From the NCBI GenBank assembly GCA_029856155.1, contig JAHQWL010000092.1, forward strand, positions 21,489 to 85,488: a DNA stretch of 64,000 nucleotides, read 5' to 3'. Below, piece by piece: positions 31,274 through 39,475 of the stretch (positions within the stretch are counted from its first letter, which is position 1; each line of letters begins with the position of its first letter). A program made the translations under genes and the position numbers. The notes beneath the pieces are model-generated. The model ran no database searches, was not told the origin of the DNA, and was given only the letters and a program-made list of their open reading frames with translations. Source of the DNA: Promethearchaeia archaeon. Its GTDB lineage: Archaea > Asgardarchaeota > Lokiarchaeia > Sigyniarchaeales > SOKP01.

Positions 31274-31473
31274 TAATATTATTATACTTTTAACTCCTGA
31301 AGTTATACCACAGATAATAGAGGCTTTAGTTGAGAATAGCAACAAAAGTTCATTACCTTTAAATCAATTTTATAATTACGATTGATACATTTACCTTATT
31401 TTTTAAACTAAAATTCAATGATGGGTTCCCATTCCCTTAGTAGAATCATTCAATTGTTATTATATGATAATTT

Positions 31474-32121
31474 TTAACTGAATATTGTGTGATAAATTAT
31501 TTTTTCTATTTTCCGCAAATGTTCATATAATGCACTCCGAGAAATTTTAAAATGATTCGCGATTTTCTTTGAATTGATTCTACGAGGTATTTCAAAATAT
31601 CCATGCTGAATAGCGTAATACACAATTTCTTTCTGACGGTCTGTTAATTTTAAAAAAAGATTTTCATAGTTAACTTTTATGTTAGATATGCTTAGAATCT
31701 CCAATTTTCCTTCATAAAAGTGATTTAAGGAATTAACGAATTCATCAATATTTTTACTTTCTGTTATAATACTTACTAAAAGACGATCTTTATCTAGAAT
31801 AATAGGAGGATCGATAATCAGATCTAGTTTATCGAGGAATTCTTTCGTTTCCTTAACCCAGTTATGCTTAGAAAAGAAAATGTATTCTTTATTCCCCCTA
31901 TCCTCATTTATCACTTCTATATATGACATCCCATAATGTTCGCCTTCCAACATTTTCGGATGCATTTTAGGATCCTTGAATTTTACCTTCTGTGTTGCAA
32001 AGATTTGATCCTCGTCTTGACGGTGTATTTGGAGTAATTCATATTTTTCCAATAGGTCAAAGAATTCCTTAGACTTTGGATCTAAAGGTATTTTCAGAAC
32101 AATCTTTTTTAATTGCTTCAT
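31474..32121 (-). CDS. Bat-type HTH_10 transcriptional regulator, paralogue 3
   Basis: LTDRQKEIVYYAIQHGYFEIPRRINSKKIANHFKISRSALYEHLRKIEKII. Confidence 0.85.
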   Translation of the reverse strand: MKQLKKIVLKIPLDPKSKEFFDLLEKYELLQIHRQDEDQIFATQKVKFKDPKMHPKMLEGEHYGMSYIEVINEDRGNKEYIFFSKHNWVKETKEFLDKLDLIIDPPIILDKDRLLVSIITESKNIDEFVNSLNHFYEGKLEILSISNIKVNYENLFLKLTDRQKEIVYYAIQHGYFEIPRRINSKKIANHFKISRSALYEHLRKIEKIIYHTIFS

Positions 32122-32152
32122 TTGTTAGTATAAATATTAACAGATTTAGATA

Positions 32153-32168
32153 ACTTGAATTTTCAAGC
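32153..32168. promoter_or_regulatory. Near-perfect copy of the palindrome: ACTTGAATTTTCAAGC
   Basis: 9/10 arm positions; 32 bp upstream of regulator paralogue 3. Confidence 0.5.
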
Positions 32169-32209
32169 TTAAGATTATTATATAAATAAAAATTCTCTTT
32201 TAATTAGCT

Positions 32210-32228
32210 TTATGGTATATTACCATAA
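32210..32228. promoter_or_regulatory. Palindrome TTATGGTA-TAT-TACCATAA
   Basis: Perfect 8-bp arms upstream of the GC-rich hydrolase gene. Confidence 0.45.
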
Positions 32229-32315
32229 GTTAGATTAAAATGGATTTAAAAATTAATATCAAGCACTTTTCATAATTAAAAAAAAAATAACTAAATAAAA
32301 AAAAATAGGTGTATT

Positions 32316-34724
32316 ATTATAAACGCAAAAGAGTCTTCTGAATTAAGCGATCCTCTTTTCACCGAGCCATATATAGATATTGATGAGTGGCGGGACGATC
32401 CCGCACGCCATCGATACGTTCATGGTGGTTTTAAAGGCACCGATGCCAGATTTTCGTTCTATTTCCCACCGAAGGAGCAATATGAAGGCCGGTTCTTCCA
32501 ATATATTATGCCGATGTCTGGGGATGAGAATCAAGCACAGCACCCATCTTACCCAGATCCCCCCTACGCATTAAGCTTTATCTTCGAGAGTGGCGGCTAT
32601 TTAGTGGAATCTAACCTAGGGCGGCTGGATATGTTCCCAGGGGATGATCCCACCATCGCCGGATATCGGACCAGTGTGGCAGTAGCGAAATATTCGCGCG
32701 TTTTGGCTTCTGAAATGTATGGTCCCCACCGCTCCTATGGTTATGCTTGGGGCGGTAGCGGTGGAGGATATAAGACAATAAGTTGTATAGAAACCACAGT
32801 TGGTGTCTGGGACGGCGTGGTGCCATTTATTCACGCAACACCGATGGCTATGATCAATGTATTCTCGGTACAGGCTCATGCAATGCGCGTGTTAAAAGAT
32901 AAAATGCCAGCCATCATCGATGCAGTAGAACCTGGTGGTAGCGGAGATATGTATACTGATCTAAATGAAGAGGAACGAGAGGCGCTTACCGAAGTGACTA
33001 AGATGGGATTTCCGCCACGAGCTTGGTTCAATTACAGGAGAATAGCGTTCGGCTACACCGGAGTCTTAACTACACTCCTTGATCCAATGATTAAATGGGA
33101 TCCCACGTACTTTGAGGATTTTTGGAAGGAACCGGGCTACCTTGGTGCGAATCCGCCCCAATCGCTCTTAGACGCCCGGATTAAACACGATACAACCATA
33201 AGCAAGCTTATTATGCCCGAAGATATCAAGAAAATGGGAGGGGCATTGTCTATATCTGCCGGGCAAGCTGGTAACGTAGTCCCAGCAGGGTTTGTATTAG
33301 AAAGCGTGCCTGAAGGGGACATACAGGGAGCTTCAATATTCTTGAAAAGTGGTGAAGCAGAGGGTTGCGTAGTTTACGCTGTTGCAGCATTCGATAACAT
33401 GGTAATGCTAGCCTATGGCGAAGAAAACTACCAGTTTTTGGCAGCTGTCAAGGTGGGTGATGAAGTGCAGATCGACAACTCTAATTATCTCGCTACTCAA
33501 ACCTATCATCGCCATCAGGTTCCGTCACCTGATTATTATGTCTGGAACCAGTTCCGGGGCATTGATGGTAAACCGTTGTATCCGCAACGACCCGAGATAC
33601 TGGGGCCGCGTCATGCGTATCAAGGCGCTGGTTCGGTCCAGACGGGCAAGTTTGAGGGCAAGATGATCGTAGTAGAAATGTTAATGGACGAGGCTGCCTA
33701 TCCTTGGCAAGCCGACTGGTATCGCTCGAAGGTGAAAGTCGCATTGGGAGGAAAATTCGATGATAACTATCGGCTCTGGTTCATTGACAATGCAATGCAT
33801 ACACCACCGGTGATCACACCGTTAGACTCCCATCCAGCAATAACCACCCGAGTTATTAACTATAGTGGTGTATTACAACAGGCACTGCGCGATGTGAGTG
33901 CATGGGTTGAAAAAGGCGTAGCACCCCCTGCAAGTACTACATATAAAGTGGTAGATGGCCAAGTGGAAGTGCCACCGACTGCTACGGAGCGTAAGGGAGT
34001 TCAACCAGTGGTCACTGTTACAGTAAACGGAGGTGAGCGTGCAGATGTCAAGGTCGGGAAGAAACTTAAGTTTTCCGCGGTTATCGAAACACCACCGGAT
34101 GCCGGTTCGGTAGTTGGTGTGGAATGGGATTTCGAGGGCGCTGGTGACTATCCAATCACCGAGCATCTAAAAAACACCAAAAGCAATCATGTAGAGGTGA
34201 AAACCACTTATACTTTCTCCGAGAGTAGCACTTACTTTCCGGCGATTCGTGTAACCTCGCAAAGACAGGGCGACCCTCAAACTCGTCATGCACGAATCCA
34301 GAACATCGGTCGCGTGAGGGTCGTGGTAAGTGGTAAAGAAAAACAAAAACAAGAACCTGAAGGTAAAGAATTAATATTAGACTTAAAAGAGAAACCCGCC
34401 GATTTTCAAAAAATAGTAAACAAGTTCTTTGATGCAATCGGACAACATACTACTGTAGTTCAGGGAAGAGAGATTTCAACCAATGAGATTGGACCAAGAA
34501 CTGAACGTTCCACAAAATTCGAAGTTGTTCCTTCAGCTGGTGAAACTTTTTATACCATAAGTTTTGAAGATACAGAGTCTGGTATTGGCGTTTTTGTTGA
34601 AATAGATATTACAGTCTCGGGAGCCTATAAAATGATGGCAAAAATGATAAAAAAAATGACATCAAAATCGATTAAAGAAAATGCGATAGAAACTCTCAAT
34701 AAAATTTTAAAAGAAAATGAATGA
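32316..34724 (+). CDS. Large alpha/beta-hydrolase-like protein with PKD-like segment and AT-rich C-terminal extension; start extended upstream of the ORF-track ATG (32508), putative ATT start
   Basis: Nucleophile-elbow-like YAWGGSGGGYKTI; in-frame coding continues upstream of 32508 (DPLFTEPYIDIDEWRDDPARHRYVHGGFKGTDARFSFYFPPKEQYEGRFFQYI); stop only at 32292. Confidence 0.65.
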   Translation: MINAKESSELSDPLFTEPYIDIDEWRDDPARHRYVHGGFKGTDARFSFYFPPKEQYEGRFFQYIMPMSGDENQAQHPSYPDPPYALSFIFESGGYLVESNLGRLDMFPGDDPTIAGYRTSVAVAKYSRVLASEMYGPHRSYGYAWGGSGGGYKTISCIETTVGVWDGVVPFIHATPMAMINVFSVQAHAMRVLKDKMPAIIDAVEPGGSGDMYTDLNEEEREALTEVTKMGFPPRAWFNYRRIAFGYTGVLTTLLDPMIKWDPTYFEDFWKEPGYLGANPPQSLLDARIKHDTTISKLIMPEDIKKMGGALSISAGQAGNVVPAGFVLESVPEGDIQGASIFLKSGEAEGCVVYAVAAFDNMVMLAYGEENYQFLAAVKVGDEVQIDNSNYLATQTYHRHQVPSPDYYVWNQFRGIDGKPLYPQRPEILGPRHAYQGAGSVQTGKFEGKMIVVEMLMDEAAYPWQADWYRSKVKVALGGKFDDNYRLWFIDNAMHTPPVITPLDSHPAITTRVINYSGVLQQALRDVSAWVEKGVAPPASTTYKVVDGQVEVPPTATERKGVQPVVTVTVNGGERADVKVGKKLKFSAVIETPPDAGSVVGVEWDFEGAGDYPITEHLKNTKSNHVEVKTTYTFSESSTYFPAIRVTSQRQGDPQTRHARIQNIGRVRVVVSGKEKQKQEPEGKELILDLKEKPADFQKIVNKFFDAIGQHTTVVQGREISTNEIGPRTERSTKFEVVPSAGETFYTISFEDTESGIGVFVEIDITVSGAYKMMAKMIKKMTSKSIKENAIETLNKILKENE

Positions 34725-34917
34725 TCTCTTGGATTTAGCATTTCCTGATCATTCCCTTTTTTTTTTCTTCTTGTGGACTAATAATTATCAATTTCCTCCA
34801 AAAAGTCGAATATAAAGGGTGGGTTATCGTTCCCTTCATAGAATTAATAATCTTAATAATTAACCCCAAATTAATTGTGATGAACAATTAAAGATTGTTA
34901 TTTAAAGGTCTCTTTGT

Positions 34918-36252
34918 ATGAGAAAAAAAGTTATTATCATTGGCGCTCTAGGGATGGACTTTCACGTCTTTAACACAGTCTTTAGAGACAATGAAGAATA
35001 TGATGTTATAGCATTTACTATTGCAGGAGAACAAAACGTTGGTACCACGGACGAAACGGAAAGGAAATTTCCTGCTGTATTGGCTGGTAAATTATATCCT
35101 AATGGAATTCCGATGGTCTCAGAAGATTTACTTGAAGATTATATAAGAAAATATGAAGTAGATGAAGTAGTATTTGCCTATTCTGACGTATCTCATGAAG
35201 AAGTAATGCATAAAGCCTCAAGAGCTCTTGCTGCAGGTGCTAATTACCGATTAATTTCTGGAAGATTCACCCAACTCAAAGCTAATAAACCTATGGTTGC
35301 TATATGTGCTGTAAGAACTGGATGTGGAAAAAGTCAAGTTTCTCGAGCTACATATCGATATTTACAGAGTAAGGGATATAAAGTTGTAGCAATTCGTGAA
35401 CCAATGCCTTATGGTGATCTGGTGCAACAAAATGTCATGAGATTTGAAAAATATGAAGATCTAGATAAATATGATTGCACTATTGAAGAACGTGAAGAAT
35501 ATGAACCTTATATTAGGCAGGGATTAGTAATTTATTCAGGAGTTGACTACGAGAAGATAATTAGAGAAGCTGAAAAAGAAGCAGATGTAATTATTTTTGA
35601 TGGGGGAAATAATGAAATTTCTTTCTATATTACTGATTTGCTTTTTATTGTTGTTGATCCATTAAGGCCCGGACATGAAAATAAATATCATCCCGGTGAA
35701 GTTAATGCAAAATACGCTGATGTCTTCGTAATAAACAAGATGAACAGTGCTAAACCAGAAGATGTTAAAATCGTGGAAAAAAATCTTAATGAGTTAAATC
35801 CAAAAGCAGTAAAAGTTTATACAAATTCAGTAGTTAAAGCAGAAGATCCATTAAAACTGAAGGGAAAGAAGGTTGTAGTCGTAGAAGATGGTCCTACCTT
35901 AACTCATGGAGGTATGGCAATTGGTGCAGCATATGTCGCTGCTAAAAACGCAGAAGCGAAAATAGTAGATCCTAGAAAATTCTTAGTGGGGTCTATGAAA
36001 GAAGTATACGAGGATTTTCCTCAAATCACGCAAATAGTGCCTGCCATGGGATACACAGACCAACAAATAGAAGATTTAGAAAAAACTCTTAACAATGTAA
36101 AAGCAGATATTATTTTAAATGGAAGTCCCATAGATCTAACGAAATTAATTAAAACTAACAAACCAATTGTAAAAGTTTCATATGATATCGAGTCAATTGG
36201 AAGTCCAACAATAGAAGAAGTGCTTGATAGTTTTATTAAGAAAAATCTCTAA
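34918..36252 (+). CDS. Cyclic 2,3-diphosphoglycerate synthetase-like P-loop protein
   Basis: VRTGCGKSQVSRATYRYLQSKGYKVVAIREPMPYGDL; FDGGNNEISFYITDLLFIVVDPLRPGHE. Confidence 0.8.
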   Translation: MRKKVIIIGALGMDFHVFNTVFRDNEEYDVIAFTIAGEQNVGTTDETERKFPAVLAGKLYPNGIPMVSEDLLEDYIRKYEVDEVVFAYSDVSHEEVMHKASRALAAGANYRLISGRFTQLKANKPMVAICAVRTGCGKSQVSRATYRYLQSKGYKVVAIREPMPYGDLVQQNVMRFEKYEDLDKYDCTIEEREEYEPYIRQGLVIYSGVDYEKIIREAEKEADVIIFDGGNNEISFYITDLLFIVVDPLRPGHENKYHPGEVNAKYADVFVINKMNSAKPEDVKIVEKNLNELNPKAVKVYTNSVVKAEDPLKLKGKKVVVVEDGPTLTHGGMAIGAAYVAAKNAEAKIVDPRKFLVGSMKEVYEDFPQITQIVPAMGYTDQQIEDLEKTLNNVKADIILNGSPIDLTKLIKTNKPIVKVSYDIESIGSPTIEEVLDSFIKKNL

Positions 36253-36287
36253 ATTTCTTTTTATCTTTCTAATTTTTATATTCTATC

Positions 36288-37040
36288 ATGGCCAAAAAAA
36301 GAAAAAAGCATGTAAAACGTGGTCATCAAATAGCCATACTTATTGGTTTCCATGATAATGATGCTGTTTTTTGGAAAATATATAGTGAAAATATTAAGTT
36401 TCACAGCAGGATAAAACGTGGAAGGAAGAGAAAAAGTCAAAATAAAAAGCACTTGTATCATTTTCATGAGGAAATCATTAACACATTAAGACCTATAATT
36501 AAAGAAGGTATCAGAAGTGTAATACTACTCTCCCCACCGAAAGATGAATATTCAAATGAGTTTCTTAATCACGTTAATAAACATCATTCATGGCTATTAA
36601 AAAAAGGAGATAGACAGGTTGTTTTTTCTAAAATCATAGCTAATCAAGCGAAGACTCAAAAGGATGTCTATTACCTAAAAACTCAAGAATATTTTAGAGA
36701 TATCGTTGATGAAACTTCAAATCAAGAAGGATTGTTAATTTTAGAAGAATTGAAAGAAATTATTAACAAAAATGAAAAATTCTCTAAAATCCTTTATACT
36801 TGGAGAGAAATCGAAAATGAACTGAGATTGATTAAAAAAAATCCTAATTTACCTAAACCAAATTATATTATTCTAACTGAAGAATATCAAAAGAATCCAA
36901 AAAATAGAAATAAAATGCAACGGATACTACAAATCGCAAGAAATCTTGAGATTAAAACTAAAATTGTTAAGCTAGAATCCGAGGCAGGTACTATCGTCGA
37001 CCAATTTGGAGGATTAATCTGTTATATTAGAAAAAAGTGA
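36288..37040 (+). CDS. Archaeal eRF1/Pelota-superfamily protein lacking domain 1; Vms1/VLRF1-like release factor candidate
   Basis: IAILIGFHDNDAVFWKIYSENI...RKRKSQNKKHLYHFHEEI (Q at the GGQ/GSQ loop position) and C-terminal eRF1_3-like domain. Confidence 0.65.
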   Translation: MAKKRKKHVKRGHQIAILIGFHDNDAVFWKIYSENIKFHSRIKRGRKRKSQNKKHLYHFHEEIINTLRPIIKEGIRSVILLSPPKDEYSNEFLNHVNKHHSWLLKKGDRQVVFSKIIANQAKTQKDVYYLKTQEYFRDIVDETSNQEGLLILEELKEIINKNEKFSKILYTWREIENELRLIKKNPNLPKPNYIILTEEYQKNPKNRNKMQRILQIARNLEIKTKIVKLESEAGTIVDQFGGLICYIRKK

Positions 37041-37094
37041 TGAATTTATTTTTTTTATCCTACAATTAAGAAGTTTCATCATTTATTTTTATTT

Positions 37095-37595
37095 TTAGCC
37101 CTTTTTCATATAATGGATATAAATCCCGAGCCCTATGAAAAAAACTCCTAAATCCATTGATAAGGCTCCAATCCAAGTACGATATACTCCAAGTCCTATT
37201 TTTACTGCATCATCAAAAAGAAGTGGTACTCCAGTCGCATTAGGATTTATTACACTCATTGGCCATCCAATCAGATCTAAAACCCAATGGCTAAAAACTA
37301 CTATTCCTATAATCAATGTGGTATTTAAGTCAATCATACTCCAACTTATTGATTTGTTTGTTTTATCTTGTTCCTTCTTTGAATTTATATATGCTGTAAT
37401 GAATGCTGTTATTATCATAGCTATAATTGTCCAAACAACCGACATAAAGAGACCATGCGAAATCCATATTGCAGATAAGAAAACAAAGGATAATATATCA
37501 ATAAACATGGAACTTATTAATAGAATCCAAAGAGGTATTCGAGGAGCAAATCGCTTGGTAGCAAATCCTATTCCAAGATGAGCTAAAGCAGGCAT
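37095..37595 (-). CDS. Multi-pass membrane protein, uncharacterised
   Basis: Four or more hydrophobic segments, MPALAHLGIGFATKRF N-terminus. Confidence 0.6.
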   Translation of the reverse strand: MPALAHLGIGFATKRFAPRIPLWILLISSMFIDILSFVFLSAIWISHGLFMSVVWTIIAMIITAFITAYINSKKEQDKTNKSISWSMIDLNTTLIIGIVVFSHWVLDLIGWPMSVINPNATGVPLLFDDAVKIGLGVYRTWIGALSMDLGVFFIGLGIYIHYMKKG

Positions 37596-37731
37596 AATAA
37601 TTGAATAAAGAAATTTTAATATTAAAATTATTTAGTCCGATTTTTAATAAAAAAGTTGTAATCTCAATATATTCCCAATTTTATAACATTAAGAAATTTT
37701 GGTACTTAAATCCATTTTCACAAACCAAAGA

Positions 37732-37744
37732 TTTATATATAAAA
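37732..37744 (+). promoter_or_regulatory. Archaeal TATA-like element (tttatatataaaa)
   Basis: TATA-like stretch about 85 bp upstream of the EFR1 gene and immediately before the operator array. Confidence 0.5.
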
Positions 37745-37745
37745 A

Positions 37746-37794
37746 CTTACTCATAGTAATTATATTACCATTAGTAAGTATTCTACTATGGGTA
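37746..37794. promoter_or_regulatory. Three phased TetR-type operators (TTACTcatAGTAA, TTACCattAGTAA, CTACTatgGGTAA)
   Basis: Palindromic units at 37746-37758, 37764-37776 and 37782-37794, exact 18-bp spacing. Confidence 0.7.
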
Positions 37795-37824
37795 AGTGAT
37801 TAAAAAACTAAGAAAAGAAAGGTT

Positions 37825-38772
37825 ATGAGTATGGTTTTCGAAATTTATTATTTTTCAGGTACTGGCAATTCACTTTACGTTGCCGAAGAATTGCGACAAC
37901 ACATTCTGGATTTAAAACTCATTCCAATTGCAGCGTTATTAAATAAAAAATCATATGAGAAAAAAATAGATATTAAAACTAATGCAAAATCTATTGGTTT
38001 TGTTTTTCCTTGTCATGGAGTAACAATTCCGGTTCCAGTGAAAAGATTCTTAAAATCCCTCGATCTGAAATCTTCTGAGTATCTTTTTGCAATTGTGACC
38101 CGTGGGGGATCTGTTTTTCGCGGTTTTGCCGCTATTGACAAAATCCTACGTAAAAAGGGAAAGCAATTAGACGCAAGCTTTGTCATCAATATGGGTATGA
38201 ATGATCCAAAATTAAAATCCTTTAACATCCCTACCAATGAGGAGTTAAAAGCGATTGAAATGAAAGTGCAGGAAAAACTCGAAATAATTCAAAAGATTAT
38301 AACTAATCATGAAATATTTCACGACATAACTAGCGGGATTTCATTTTCACGTTTTAAATCATTTAATTATATTTTAGAAAGACTTGTGCCATTTACATTG
38401 CACCATATAGCCACAAAAGTTAAAAAGTATTTTTATGTAAATACTAATTGCATAGGATGTGGAATTTGTGAGAAAGTGTGCCTTTCGCAGAAGATTACTA
38501 TAGTTAACGACAGACCTATTTGGCAGAGAAATATTGAGTGTTATTACTGTTATGCATGCCTGAATTTTTGTCCTACACAAGCAATTCAAATTTACTCAAA
38601 GTTTTACATGAAATCCTTCACTGAAGAGAAAGGAAGATATCCGCATCCATATGCTCAAGTAAAAGATATGGTTAATCAAAAGTCAAATCTCTCTCCAGCT
38701 TTGGATAACCAAAGTAGACACCTTACTATTGGTAACAAAAAAAAACTTGTAATAACGCAACCAGAAAGATAA
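37825..38772 (+). CDS. EFR1-type flavodoxin-ferredoxin fusion protein
   Basis: Flavodoxin-like YYFSGTGNSLYVAEEL; 4Fe-4S motifs CIGCGICEKVC and CYYCYACLNFCP. Confidence 0.85.
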   Translation: MSMVFEIYYFSGTGNSLYVAEELRQHILDLKLIPIAALLNKKSYEKKIDIKTNAKSIGFVFPCHGVTIPVPVKRFLKSLDLKSSEYLFAIVTRGGSVFRGFAAIDKILRKKGKQLDASFVINMGMNDPKLKSFNIPTNEELKAIEMKVQEKLEIIQKIITNHEIFHDITSGISFSRFKSFNYILERLVPFTLHHIATKVKKYFYVNTNCIGCGICEKVCLSQKITIVNDRPIWQRNIECYYCYACLNFCPTQAIQIYSKFYMKSFTEEKGRYPHPYAQVKDMVNQKSNLSPALDNQSRHLTIGNKKKLVITQPER

Positions 38773-38791
38773 AAATAAGTGGTGAACTAAA

Positions 38792-39469
38792 ATTTCAAAA
38801 TTATCTAGAAGAGAGCGCGAAACTTTACAACGTCGCAATGAAATTTTGAAAGCTGCTGAAAATAGATTTTTCGAAAAAAGTTATGATGAAGTTTCCATGG
38901 ATGATATTGCTAGTGATTTAGAGCTTTCTAAGACGGCACTTTATTATCATTTTAAAAATAAAGCTTCATTATATTTTGCTGTAGTAATTAAAGGCGAGGT
39001 TATCCTTAGAGATAAATTTAAAAATGCTGTACAAAAAGAGGCAACCGGATTGGGAAAAATAATAAGCATAATTCATAATTTCTCTGAATATATACAAAAA
39101 TATTCAGATTATTATCGCCTTAATCTTTCAGTCAGAGTACCACGATTTATGAATATGCTTCAAAAATGTGAAGACGGAATCCCAGAAATTGAAAATGCAG
39201 AAGAATATGCTGGATTAAAAAAAGAATTACTTGATATAATAACTGAAACTATCAAGTTAGGAATCCAGGATGGTACAATGAGAAAAGACTTAGATCCAAT
39301 ACAGACTGTAATGTTTTTAGGGTCTGCCATTGAGGATATGGTATACTTATCTCCTGTAAATCAATTACTCTTAGAGATGAGTGGTGCCACTGCAGAGGGA
39401 TATCTTAAACACTCAATTGACTTGTTATTGCAAGGGATAGCTAATAAAAAAAATAAAGAAAAATGGTGA
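38792..39469 (+). CDS. TetR family transcriptional regulator; start extended upstream, putative ATT start
   Basis: HTH DDIASDLELSKTALYYHFKNKASLY; upstream in-frame ISKLSRRERETLQRRNEIL completes the TetR N-terminal helix; GGTGA 6 nt before ATT. Confidence 0.85.
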   Translation: MSKLSRRERETLQRRNEILKAAENRFFEKSYDEVSMDDIASDLELSKTALYYHFKNKASLYFAVVIKGEVILRDKFKNAVQKEATGLGKIISIIHNFSEYIQKYSDYYRLNLSVRVPRFMNMLQKCEDGIPEIENAEEYAGLKKELLDIITETIKLGIQDGTMRKDLDPIQTVMFLGSAIEDMVYLSPVNQLLLEMSGATAEGYLKHSIDLLLQGIANKKNKEKW

Positions 39470-39475
39470 TAAAAA

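Noticed and set aside
32611-34437. Cluster of antisense and alternate-frame ORFs within the hydrolase gene
   Set aside because: Expected by-product of higher G+C (fewer chance stops); no domain signal.
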